Below, piece after piece: positions 38,291 through 49,195 of a stretch of 64,000 nucleotides of DNA (the first letter of the stretch is position 1; every line of letters begins with the position of its first letter). Below the pieces are notes generated by a model that saw nothing but the letters and a program-made list of their open reading frames with translations, did not search any database and was not told the origin of the DNA. Made by a program: the position numbers and the translations under genes. The stretch comes from Isoetes taiwanensis (taxonomy: Eukaryota; Streptophyta; Lycopodiopsida; Isoetales; Isoetaceae), in assembly GCA_021234155.1 (NCBI GenBank), contig JAJEKV010000008.1, forward strand, positions 10,536,740 through 10,600,739, read 5' to 3'.

Positions 38291-39800
38291 TTTAGAGTAC
38301 CCGAGTTGTGAAAGTTATGAATATCAAACCTCCATTAGAGAAAGAAAACAGATGACAAGACATGAGCATGTCTCGAATTTGATAATGTTTGCAAAAGTTA
38401 TAAATAGTAAAGCTACATTGGAGGCAGAGCGAAAAAAACATAATGTTTGCGAAAGTCACAAATAGTAAAACTACATTGGAGATAGAGGGATAAATATGAG
38501 CTAGATGATGTTGAGCTGCCGGGAAGACAAATGTGAAGCAGCTTAGAATTAAGAACAAAATGTCGATGCAGTCTCAATCACCGGCGTTTGCATGTCCCCA
38601 TGCCACACTGGAGCATGGGACTACAAGATACCTGTTATCCACTACACCAAGAGAGGTGATCATGGCCCATGGGCACTTGAATTTTAGTGCAAAAAGAAGA
38701 CAAAAAAAGAGCATGGGATATTGGTGGACAATATTTTCCAACCATTGGTCGGCTTTTAAGACAAAGGAATGATGCGGTAGGGACGTCCCCAAGACAACTG
38801 GTTTCTATGGCTCATTTTCAACGCCCAAGATGCCGCCCCACCAACCTCTCTCTAAATCTGAGCCACCCGTAAACCCGACCTCTTAGATTTACCCCATGTA
38901 ATATTTTATTACTTTTACTAATCCAGCTGGTGCCAACAAAAGCTAAGCCGTCAACCCGTCAGCCACCCGTCATCAGCACAGCTGTCAATTAGCCTTTCAA
39001 CGCCCTATCCTTCCCATTCTTTCTGTCCGACAAATCTCAGCCGTTGGCGGGGCGAGCAATCTATACGCACAGCTGTAAATCAAGGATCCAGATACTGCCC
39101 AGCCCGGATGGACCAATCCTGGCGGTTCGCGCCGCGTGCGAAGGCCCATTGCACAGGTCACAGTCTGATAAAAATACTCTTGTTGTGCAGCTGTTTGGAG
39201 ACCCACAACCTCAGATTTTACAAGAATCTCGTAAGTAGTCTTTGATTCGCCAGAAAGCTTGCTTCGCCCAACTCCTCCCTCAATTCCGTCCATTCATAGC
39301 TGTGATTTTTAATTTAGAATGGGTCCCTGTGTGCCTTGCCTTTGCTGGCTTTGCTAAATCGACACAAGTCCGCATAATGCTTGCCTGCCTGCCATCTTCC
39401 ACAGACTATAAGTCGCCAGCGATGTTTTTCTTGGAGTCTGCAGACAACTTGTGAAGGAAATCTTAGATTCTGTGAATTGGTCAAGGATTGAGCGAAATCG
39501 GCTTCCGGAAGTTCTTAAAGCAAGGTACTGGATTTTATTTTCTTTGAAGATCAATTGGTGAGGAAGAAGAAAACGAAAGCTTTGTGAGTTTTTCAGTAGA
39601 GCGAAGGAAAAGAATAAGGTGTAGAGGGAAAGAAAAAGAAAGGATATCTACGGTAGAAGATCAATCCGTTGGAAGAAACAACGCCAGATAATTTGTGGCT
39701 AATTTGATCGGATTAAGCGCAATAAGAACAAACTTAAAGTATTTGTTTGTACGAAAGCAGGTCTGTTCTTGGAAATTTGCGCGACAGAGTGGAGTATGGG
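38291..39800. other. Upstream region of the DUF1005 gene
   Basis: A ~75-bp tandem pair (GATAATGTTTGCAAAAGT ... TACATTGGAG) lies at 38.38-38.49 kb. No other gene is visible. The 5' UTR and promoter of DUF1005 must lie in the last few hundred bases. ACTATAAGTC near 39405 is a possible but weak TATA element. Confidence 0.4.
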
Positions 39801-41371
39801 ATGGATCCTCGAGCATTTATCAAGGTATCAGTAAGCGGACTTGGTATCAGAATTCCGCAGGTTTCAAAAGCAGCAAGAACAGGTATTCATGCCTCATCTT
39901 CTCCATGCTTCTGCGAGATTAGACTACCAAACTTCCCAGTTCAAATAGCTCCGGTGCCTCTTGTAAATGCCACTTCTGCTCCAGCAAGCCACCGGAATGT
40001 AGCGGCGAATTTCTATCTCGATGAATGTGCTCTAGAAAAGCTTCTTTTACCTTCTTGTTTTAGACCTTCGTTTCCATTTTTGGAGGTGGTTGTGTATACT
40101 GGCCGCCAAGGTAGCCGCTGCGGCGTAAAAGAGGGCAATTTGCTTGGAACGTTTTCTATTCCGGTTGGATCGAGTTGGTTGGAAGGTAAACCTACCATCT
40201 TGCACAGCGGCTGGACTTCTATTGGCAGTGCCAATTCCAAAGAAGGTGGACAAGGGGCGGAGCTTCATTTGAATGTTAAAGTTGAAGCCGATCCTAGATA
40301 CATCTTCCAATTTGATGGCCAGACTCAACGTAACCCTCAGATCATCCAAATCCAAGGGAATCTCCGGCAGCCCATCTTCAGTTGCAAATTCAGCTGCGAT
40401 AGGAACAGCAGATCAAGGTAAGAAAAAAATATCGCTTCTTCTGATCCATTTTGTTGGTTCTGCAGTCCAAATGATATGAGCATCTTAAACATGTTCAAGG
40501 GGTAGAATTTGAGTCTGTTGATTTGATTTTGAAGTTGGTTTCTAGCTTCAGTTTAGCTTTTGAAAGTAGTTAGGCTGGGGGATTTGTTCTTTGTTTCCTC
40601 TGTAATAGATTTTTTGGAGTTTTAAGGTGGAGTTTATTGCAGAATGAGATATTGAAGGATGTGTGGGTAATTTACAGGCCAGGATTGGGAGAAAGTGGAG
40701 CAAAAGGGTGGTCAGGAGTTTTGGGGTCAGAAAAAGATAGAGAAAGAAAAGAAAGAAAAGGATGGGTAGTAATGATCCATGACTTATCTGGGTCTCCAGT
40801 AGCTGCTGCATCAATGGTTACACCATTTGTGCCATCTGCAGGAACTGATCGAGTAAGCCGTTCTAATCCAGGAGCTTGGTTGATACTAAGACCAGATTCT
40901 ACCAGAATGGACCTCAGTTGGGAGCCATGGGGCAGATTAGAAGCTTGGAGAGAAAGGGGAGGAAAAGGAGGGCTGGGTCTCAGGTTTCAACTATGCACAG
41001 AAAATGGAGGTTCTTCAAACAACATTCTGGTATCAGAAAGCACAATTAATTACCATAAAGGGGGAGAATTTGTGATCGACACTGCCAGATTTAAGCCTGC
41101 AGGGATTTCCCCAGTTGAGAGCCCTCAAAGCAGTGGTGATTGCAACTTCAATTTAGGACTCCCAATTGGAGGAGGATTTGTTATGTCTTGTTCTGTTAAT
41201 GCAGAAAAGAGCAGTAAAACTCCTCTGGTCCAGCTGGCAATGAAACATGTTACCTGTACTGAAGATGCAGCAGTGTTTATGGCTCTTGCTGCTGCTGTGG
41301 ATTTGAGCATTCATGCTTGCCTACCTTTTTCTCGCAGATTAAGTAAAGAGCTTTGCACCCCTGAACACTAA
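39801..41371 (+). CDS. DUF1005 family protein (plant-specific), two exons, intact
   Basis: Coding exons are 39801-40417 and 40678-41371, joined by a 260-bp GT-AG intron (donor AAG|GTAAGA, acceptor TTTACAG|G), giving 436 residues. The start MDPRAFIKVSVSGLGIRIPQ and the following SSPCFCEIRLPNFPVQ are the family hallmark. Exon 2 has RERKERKGWVVMIHDLSGSP, FVPSAGTDRVSRSNPGAWLI and a C-terminal GGGFVMSCSVN ... DAAVFMALAAAVDLSI, all in the usual order and at the usual length (about 420-460 residues in seed plants). No signal peptide or catalytic motif is known; function is unknown. The start is chosen because upstream codons in frame do not fit the family. It is the only undamaged multi-exon gene here and looks like a host gene. 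Confidence 0.93.
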
Positions 41372-41882
41372 GGTTTTTTTATTTCCGGCTTGCTCTGTAG
41401 TTGTGCTATACAGCCTTGATTTTGCAGTTAGATGATGAGAGCCTCCCCTTTTCCATCTTGTACATTCCACATAAAAGAAAACCAAGTTTTGGGAATTCAA
41501 AGATACTTATAATTGTTACCAAGAGTCCATCGTATCTATTTGTAATCTACGTGTAATTAGAAAAGAGATGATTTGTATCCACTATTTATTGTATAAAGTC
41601 AATATTTTGGTCCATAAACATGAAAAGCATCTTGTTTACTTTTGAGTGTGTATTTATCAACCACGGTCATGTTTTAAAAAGAAAAAAAAATACACGGGTT
41701 TTTTTTTGGACTTGAAAGCCACATTGAAAGAAAAAATACATAGAGGTTTTTCTGATTTTACGTTCAAACATGATGGTGGTTGTTAAATAAGGCGTTCTTA
41801 CTTACTCTTGCACATTAACATCTATGGGAGACCTATGAGATGCTCTACCTGTCCTACTCCGATTACGTGGTCATTAACAAAA
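41372..41882. other. 3' flank of the DUF1005 gene
   Basis: This AT-rich sequence includes the likely 3' UTR (GTATAAAGTC near 41590). No gene is seen. Confidence 0.4.
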
Positions 41883-43030
41883 AGAGTGGCTTATTGGCGG
41901 TTAGGCCCTTTTTCCACACTAGTCACAAAATATGGCTGTCATATATAATATAGTTCTACAATATGGCTGTCAATATAGTTCTCCTATTTGTGGTCTCCAT
42001 GAGCTTAAAAATCCAATCTAATCTATTCACCTTACATTAACAACAAGAGTGGCTTATTGGCAACCATTTGGTTTATGAGTCGCACACATCACTCTATAGG
42101 TCCTACTCTTGTTCACTTAATTAACCAAGCAAAGTCCGGATCTCGACTTCGAATCTTAACTCCAAAAGCGAAGCTAGCTATTGATAACATGGAATAGCAT
42201 TTAGGTGCCCTTGCCTTCGGGTACATTATCAACATGGGATGGATGGATGGATGGATAACGTCCAACAACAATACTAGCACGATGACTAAGCAAAGGGTGA
42301 AGGCACCTTGACTCTATTTGTGGGACTTTTTTGATACTTCGTGGGATACAGTTGTTACATCTTAAACACAAGGTTTCATTGTTGCCTAATAAAGTTTATA
42401 CTATGGCCCACAATAAGGCAACGTATGCATGAACTGGCCTCTTTTACAAAGGTGAATTTTTTTTGCTCCATTTTTTTTTGTTTTTTCTCCTTGAAATTGT
42501 GAATGCAACAAAGGACTGACCCTTCTCCAATAGAAAGATACATCATCGAGCAACATGGGAGGTTTTGACGGGCTAGCCATTGTTCAATTAATAGAATAGG
42601 ATAGAATGAAAGTCTTAGGTAGCCAACCCCTATCCAATAAAAGATACAACATATAGCAAGTTGCAAGTTCTGGGGAGGTGATCCTCATTATCAAAGAAAA
42701 AAATGAAATTTTTATGTCCTAAGGGCTGTAAAAACCATACAAGTATGTTCTGACAACCACGGCTCACGTTTCTCTTTAGCAACTCGCTCACGATTTGAAA
42801 ATATGCAAAGTCGGAAGGGTGTGAACATGCAAAAGTAAATCTATAGTAGTACTGATCTTTGTAAAGTTTAGACTTCTACGTTCAACCATTGTTAAACCTT
42901 AATCAAATGCAGGTAAAACTACCATTTGACACAAGTAGCAATTTTGTGGAAGCCATGTTTAATTAATAAAGCACACAATAAAGAACTACAATTTAGTTCA
43001 TAGTTCAAATCTGTAATAAGTAGAAAATTG
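41883..43030 (+). repeat. Long dispersed repeat, copy 1
   Basis: This block matches 62773-64000 in the same orientation. Both copies begin at AGAGTGGCTTATT and share TCACAAAATATGGCTGTCAT, (ATGG)n, and AGCAACATGGGAGG. Copy 1 lacks about 85 bp present in copy 2 near 63015-63100. No coding domain, primer-binding site or polypurine tract is seen, so the class is unknown. Confidence 0.85.
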
Positions 43031-46000
43031 GGAAAGAGACTACAAGTCATTCATCTTGTCAATAATAATATCTAAAAATTACATTTCACAATGTGAGATC
43101 AAAATGCGACGCAATAAATTGAGAGAAGAAAAAGACATTCCATATGAAACACGTCAAATTCAGTTAAACCGTTGAATCACCATTTTCAGAAGAGGGTGAG
43201 CGATGTATATTCATATCTCATGATAGATTTGCTATTCGGCGTTCTTCTCACAGGAATATAGTACCATTGCGATAACCCTCTCCCCCTGCCCTTCTTTTGT
43301 TTTCATGTTGTTCACTTGGGATGCCTAACCAGCCCTCTTGTATCGATTTGCCTGGTACGTGCGACTAGCCCCTCCATTTTATAGAAGTCTTATGTTCGTG
43401 TACGCACACGCAATCAGACAACTACCCTTTCCATTTTATAGAGGTTTTTTTTTTCACATGGCACGCGCTATCAGACCCTTTGGAGATTTTCATGTATCTA
43501 CATTTTGTTATTACTAGCGGGTGCTTGTCTTGTGATTTTATTTTTCAGGTTCGATTCAAGTATATTTGGAACTTTTCTGTTGTTAGTTTTAGTTGTCCCA
43601 CTTCTTGTTTAGGCGCTACAGGTATTCCTTGAGAATGTTGGCAACAACTACTTATTATGGTTTTCCTCGGGAACTCAAAAGGAGGGGGAGGGGGGGTAAG
43701 GGGAGGAGGAGGAAGAGGGGGTTCAACCTGATGAGAAGATGTCGCTAGTTTTCTCACCCTTGTCTAGCTCTATTATTATATTTCATCTTTTTTTAGTGAC
43801 AGTCTGGTGTTGTGCCTATGATCGACTATCCCACTCACTTCTAATTTTATAAACCAGTGTATACTGCTGTTGTGATGAATGCGAAACCTATCTATTATAT
43901 TTGACTGGTTTGATGTGTGTATATCGCAAGTACTTCTCACAAGAATCTCGCAATCTATTATGAACTTTGAATGTTTCTCACATCTATATGTAATTTGGTT
44001 CATTCTAAGAAATATCTCATGCTCTTCTTATCACTTGCACAAATTGTGATAAAGTCCTTTCTTGAAGACAAGCATCCATGAAGGAAACCACAAAAGCGAG
44101 ATGGGACCACCCCATCTACAATAGAAATATTTCACTCGTTTATAATTTGAATGTTGATGCAAGAAGATAAATTCAGTAAAGAAGGAAATAACTACTTGAA
44201 TATGTAGCATAATAACAGGGGGTTTTCTTTGTGTTTTTGTACGCTTTTCACAAAGGTTTTCATAAGATTTCATGGCGTATTCGAATGGATGTACTAATGC
44301 GTACATCTAGAGTGCACCATTTCTTAGTCGTTGACTTAGCCTTTTTTTTTCAATGGTCCAACATCCAAGGGCTCACAACAAAACCCCTCTTTTTATTTTA
44401 GGAATTTGAACATACAAACCCTCGTGGATAGCATTTTAGGGCATTTTAGGGCTTTTGATTCGGACACATATTTGTAGCTTTAGCTTTTGATTTCGGACTG
44501 TTCAAGGATTTTTTGCAAAGATTGCGCTTTGAAAGAGGCCAATATCTAAAAGGACGATTCTGGCCCGATTCTAAGATCATTTTTGAATAAAGTTAAGTTC
44601 TTTCAAAGGATTTCAAACTTTTCGGCGATTTAGGAAATCCGTGACGTAATGAGTCCAGTCAGCCAGTTGTGTCTCGGATTACCTGTGGGGATTCTTGTAA
44701 TAGCGAGGGCATGGATATTAAAATAGGCAATGGATTTTACGTAAACCGATGGCCGTGGGGATTTCCACCTGTCCAAGGTGCAACGAAGTGGAAGAACCCC
44801 TGTTTACGTAGAATGGGTGGTCCGACAAAGATATTGGATGTGGAACCCGTGGAGGATGCGGTAGAATGGCCCAAAGCAGGTGTGGGAGGTACCTAACGGC
44901 CCTATTCCTGTTCAAATCTGGGCAATCCCTAGTTACTTTGCAGCTGCAACCAGGCATCTTGGCCCTGGAAGATTTATCGGCAGCTATACCCCAACCCATT
45001 TCTTTGATCTGAAGATAGTGTTGTGCCTAGTGGAAAGGATGGGAGGGGCAGAGGTTGCCCCTGCAGTGATTTCTCTGGGCGACTAGGGGATCTGGGACTC
45101 GAATATCTTGATGCGTGACTACCATGGCTTCCGTCTGTACTAGGTGAGTCCAAGCTTGTCCTAAACGGCTGAAGAATACATCCGATCCCTCTTACGAAAA
45201 TCTGTTAGGCTTTTTTCCATCTGACCTTGGAAGAATGCCCTCAAGTATATTTTCTTTCTTTGCCTTCTTGACATCCCCTAGAAGATGATTTGTTCGGAGG
45301 GGCATCTTCATAAAGACCAATTGACAAAGAAATGCCCTTTGTTAGACCTATTTAGCTCAATTTAGCGATGAAAGGCTTGAATTCTTCATAAATGTAGAAG
45401 ATCCTCTGTTTTAGGGGGAATATGTAAAAGGCGGCTTTTGCAAAATCCACGAGCTTAAGGTTACAATTTGCGCCCAAAGTGTTTGATTTGACGGACATTT
45501 ATGGAATTTACAAACCAATTGAGATTGGTTTGTGAAAATTTCATTGCCCATCTAAATTTGCTTAAGGAAATGAGGAAATGCAAGAAAATGCAACCTTACA
45601 AAGTACATCTTCAAAGTATGGCAAAGCATACAGTGGAGTATTTCGGCCAGAAATTAGGTTTTTTTTGTCCAAATGCTTCCACATTGAGTAGGCATCACAA
45701 CAACCTCTTTGCTTCTTGCAATCGGTATCTGCAGAAGGCTTCAAAGTCTTATTACAGGTGGCCTTAACCAAGCATCCTTGGAGGTACGGTTGCAGAAGGT
45801 TTGTGTGTTTCTCTCCTTAAGTTTTCTTTATGAATGCAATAGAAATATTTTCAACGAATCTGCTGATTCAATCCCAAGAATCTAAGCACAATGGTCACGG
45901 AAGGCATGGCAGATGGACGATTAGTTCTTAATTTTTTGCCGGCCAAGGCTCTTAAATGCAAGCGTATAGGAATCTGATACATGGCGTGCTTTGAAGTTCT

Positions 46001-46165
46001 AGAGACGCAAGTAGAAATAGTTTCATTCATTATTCTGGAAGATGAAAAAATTAGTTTTGAAAGATGCATATATGCATTTCAGAATTAGATGCAGAAGATT
46101 CAGGTATAACTACAGTGGTTGGGATTTGCCTGCATCTTTATAGCTTACAATTGGTGATGATGCAG
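43031..46165. other. Gene-poor stretch between a repeat and the SERK exon
   Basis: I see no certain gene. ORFs of 68-88 codons near 44669-45086 and 45501-45767 have no recognised domains. An upstream SERK exon (signal peptide) might lie here but is not recognisable. A purine-rich GGAGGGGGAGGGGGGG tract lies near 43680. Confidence 0.4.
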
Positions 46166-46298
46166 GTGATGCCTTGTATGCACTAAGGAGGAGCCTGATT
46201 GACCCAGAGAATGTGCTTCAGAGCTGGGATCCTACTCTTGTGAACCCATGTACCTGGTTCCATGTTACTTGTGATCACCAGAACCATGTGACACGGGC
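46166..46298 (+). CDS. SERK-type LRR receptor kinase, isolated exon
   Basis: The 133-bp exon is bounded by AG at 46164-46165 and GT at 46299-46300. It encodes [20 protein letters not shown] and then [17 protein letters not shown], the near-invariant N-terminal LRR-capping region of somatic embryogenesis receptor kinases (BAK1/SERK). These are plasma-membrane co-receptors for brassinosteroid and immune receptors. The exon length and split (44 codons plus one base) match what I recall for SERK exon 2. No next exon (DLGNxxLSG) is found in the following 2.5 kb, so it is either part of a long-intron gene or a stray fragment. Confidence 0.8.
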
Positions 46299-46864
46299 GT
46301 ATGTATTCAACTCCATTTGTTAGGCTTAATAGTTTGATGTTTGTCTTGCCTCTGTTAGCACATTGGTCAAATTATGGTCGATATACTTAAATAACTCGAG
46401 TCATAGATGTATCATTCTAGTTTTGGGATGACAATCACGTCAAATTCTAAAAAGCTAATCACATTTAATACCAACATTTTAACACAGGACATTCCATGAG
46501 CTTTCGGCAATAGATAGAAATGCTTTGTTGGCCCCTTTGCAGATGCTTCTTTACAAAAGCCAGTGAGTAAGCACCTTACGGTTACGTGGTTCTTCTTTGC
46601 TATGAATTTCATTTACTCACATCTTAAAACCGGTCTGGGGATGTCATTATAATCCGTGGCGGCATGTCTTGATACATGGATAGTTTGGTACGTTTCCGTG
46701 CGTGCATTTCAAAACTCTTGTTGCTTTTGTTGGTGTAACTTCGGCTATTCTAAAAATTGTGTTATGCTTGTGGCTCAATAACAACTAATATTTGTGATTT
46801 CTTCCGATTGGCCTTACTATTGGCTTTTGCTATATACATAGATATTTGAAGATATGTGTACACA
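46299..46864. other. Sequence after the SERK exon
   Basis: This would be the intron if the SERK gene is intact. No coding segment is recognised. Confidence 0.4.
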
Positions 46865-47640
46865 ACCACCCAATTGCGGGTCTACACCTAAAAACAACAA
46901 TAATAAAAAGACCACATGTCGTTGTTCCAAAAATCTACATGTGGTTATGTGGAGGTGTGGTTTATTAAGGGAGGTGTTTTTTTATGGAGCTATAGTTTTT
47001 TTTGGAAGGTGTGGTCTTTTTTTGAGGTGTCGTTTTTTTTTAAAAGAAGTGTTGCTTATTTTCTTGAGGGGTGTTGTTTTAAGAAGGTGTTGTTTTTGAG
47101 GTGTAGTTTATAACCAGTGTAGTTTTTAAGAAGTCGGTTTTATGGAAGTATAGTTTTTTGAAGTGTGGTTTATAAGGAGGTATAGTTTTTAAGTGGTTGT
47201 TTTTTAAGGAAGTATGGTTTTCTAAAGTGGTATGATTTTTTTAATCGAGGTGTTGTTTTTTGAGGTGTCGTTTATAAGTGGGTGTAGTTTTTTAAATATC
47301 ATTTTTTAAAGAAGTGTGGTTTTGAAGTGTGGTTTATAAAGCGGGTGTAGTTTTTAAGTGGCTATTTTTAATGAAGTATGGTTTTTCTCAAGTAGTGTAG
47401 TTTATAACTAGATGTAGTTTTTAAGAAGCTATTTTTAAGGAAGTATGATTTTTATTTTTTGTGTGGTTTATATAACTAGGTATAGTTTTTACGTAGCTAT
47501 TTTTTAAAGTAAGTATGGTTTTTTGAGGTGTGGTTTTTAAGTAGGTGTAGTTTTTAAGTGGTTTTTTTTTGAAGTGTGGTTTTCTGAGGTGGCATAGTTT
47601 TACGCAGCTATTTCTTAAGGAAGTATGGTTTTTTTGAGGT
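46865..47640. repeat. GT-rich degenerate repeat arm
   Basis: Variants of GTGTGGTTTATAA, GTAGTTTTTAAG and GGAAGTATGGTTTTT recur many times with strong G/T strand bias. The left edge reads ACCACCCAATTGCGGGTCTA, similar to the reverse complement of the edge at 53.3 kb. It may be one arm of a fold-back element. Confidence 0.6.
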
Positions 47641-47751
47641 TATTTCTTAAGCAAAGCACCACCACTTGGAATATTGTTTGTGTGCTCAACTTTGGGAATG
47701 TATCGTATTGTTTTACATTCGTGAAAACTAACTTCAACCGGTTAGATTCAA

Positions 47752-48130
47752 CACTACAAGAGAATGAGCATTTTTGTCGGAAAAATCGCCGAATGTCTAG
47801 AGAGATTTTTGCCCGACGCACAGCCGAGCATCGCATCGATTATTATTTTGATGCTTTTCCCGGCGATACTACGCCGGACATATTGTCACATAAATCGTCG
47901 AAGCCTTCGTCCGGTTAAAGCGCCACATTTATCGCCGTAATATCGTCAAATATGTATCGCCGAAAAAGCGCCGGATTTTTGCGCCGATTTTGCGTCGAAA
48001 TTTGCGTCGAATATCGCGCCGTAATAACCGTCTAATATGTCGGAATATAACTTGTCGGATATATCATCATCGATTTTGCGTCGGACTATTCGTCGGGATA
48101 TTGCATCGAACTAATCGCCGGATGGTGCTT
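47752..48130 (+). mobile_element. CACTA (En/Spm) transposon terminus with subterminal repeats
   Basis: CACTACAAGAGAATGAGCAT matches the CACTA terminal consensus, followed by TTTTTGTCGG and about 350 bp dense in CGCCG, CGTCG and CCGGA motifs, typical CACTA subterminal repeats in both orientations. The opposite TAGTG end and a transposase are not found to the right, so this is one end of a broken or nested element. Confidence 0.75.
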
Positions 48131-49055
48131 TTCTAAGCGCTATTACAATTTTAAATATAACATTTCATTGAACGTTATATATTTTAGATGAAATTTGATG
48201 TTTTACAAAGCTCCTCGATTTGCCTAATGATGTATTATTTAATTAAGCTTGATTTAGTTAAGGGATTAATTTCCATCCTAGCTAGTATTGTAGGTTTGAG
48301 CTAACGGACCCCATATTTATATGTTTATGGGACACTTAAGAATCTACGAATAGACTTACAATACTATATTCATACGATAACTTGACAATTTTATAATCTT
48401 GCTAGAGTTCCTCGAGGGGACGATCGAGGGGACAATGTGGCATCTCTAGAGACATAGAATTTGTTATGTGCATGCAATGTCTTTGTATTTGATGGTTTAG
48501 TAAAATACTTGTAGGACATCCGGAAATAAATTTAGGCTTAATTGCCCTCTAGATTTGCTAGATGGATACTATGCAGGGAGCCGCATTTGCTTGGTTGCAT
48601 GGTCTAAAGATCGTGGTCTTAATTTAATACTATGGCTTTAAGTTCATATTTAAAGGTTGGTAAGACCTTCAAAATTTTATAATGGTTGAAAAACTTTATC
48701 TACCTTGAAGAATTGGCCGGTAGTTGACGAAAATGGCATATTGCATGTAAAGAATGCAATATGTGGAAATTTGATGCCTTGGACATTTTAGCGATAGCCC
48801 TAGAGTTGTTGGTGTAGGTTATTATTTAGGCAACGTTACGGGACTCTAACGACTTTAAAAAGAGATGTCACGTGGATGGGGTTAACTTTTACTTTCTAGT
48901 TCGTGTCTCCATGCATGGACGACCGTGCATAAAACCGTGGTTCTCAAGCGGGGAGAATCCACCCAAAATGGATGCGCCCATAGCGGTATTGCTTGTGGAG
49001 ATTTCCGATGAAACCAGGAAGGGCTCTAATGTTCCACGCGGCTCTAATGTACCAC
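48131..49055. other. AT-rich stretch without a gene
   Basis: This may be the interior of the CACTA fragment. A 75-codon ORF at 48872-49099 runs into minisatellite sequence and has no domain. Confidence 0.4.
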
Positions 49056-49059
49056 ACCT

Positions 49060-49195
49060 AGGCTCCAACATGCCAAGGTGGTTCAAACATGCCACCTAGG
49101 TTAGAAATGCCACGTTGGCTCTAGCGTGCCACCTAAGGTCCAACATGCCAAGGTGGCTCAAACATGCCACCCAGGCTGCGAAATGCCACCAGGGT
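49060..49195 (-). repeat. Short inverted copy of the 19-bp minisatellite
   Basis: CTCCAACATGCCAAGGTGG, CAAACATGCCACCTAGG and related units are the reverse complement of the 2.57-3.77 kb monomers. About six monomers are present. Confidence 0.9.

Noticed and set aside
44669-45086. ORFs with TCPRCNEVEE-like Cys pairs as a zinc-ribbon gene
   Set aside because: The frames are short, interrupted and without a consistent domain.
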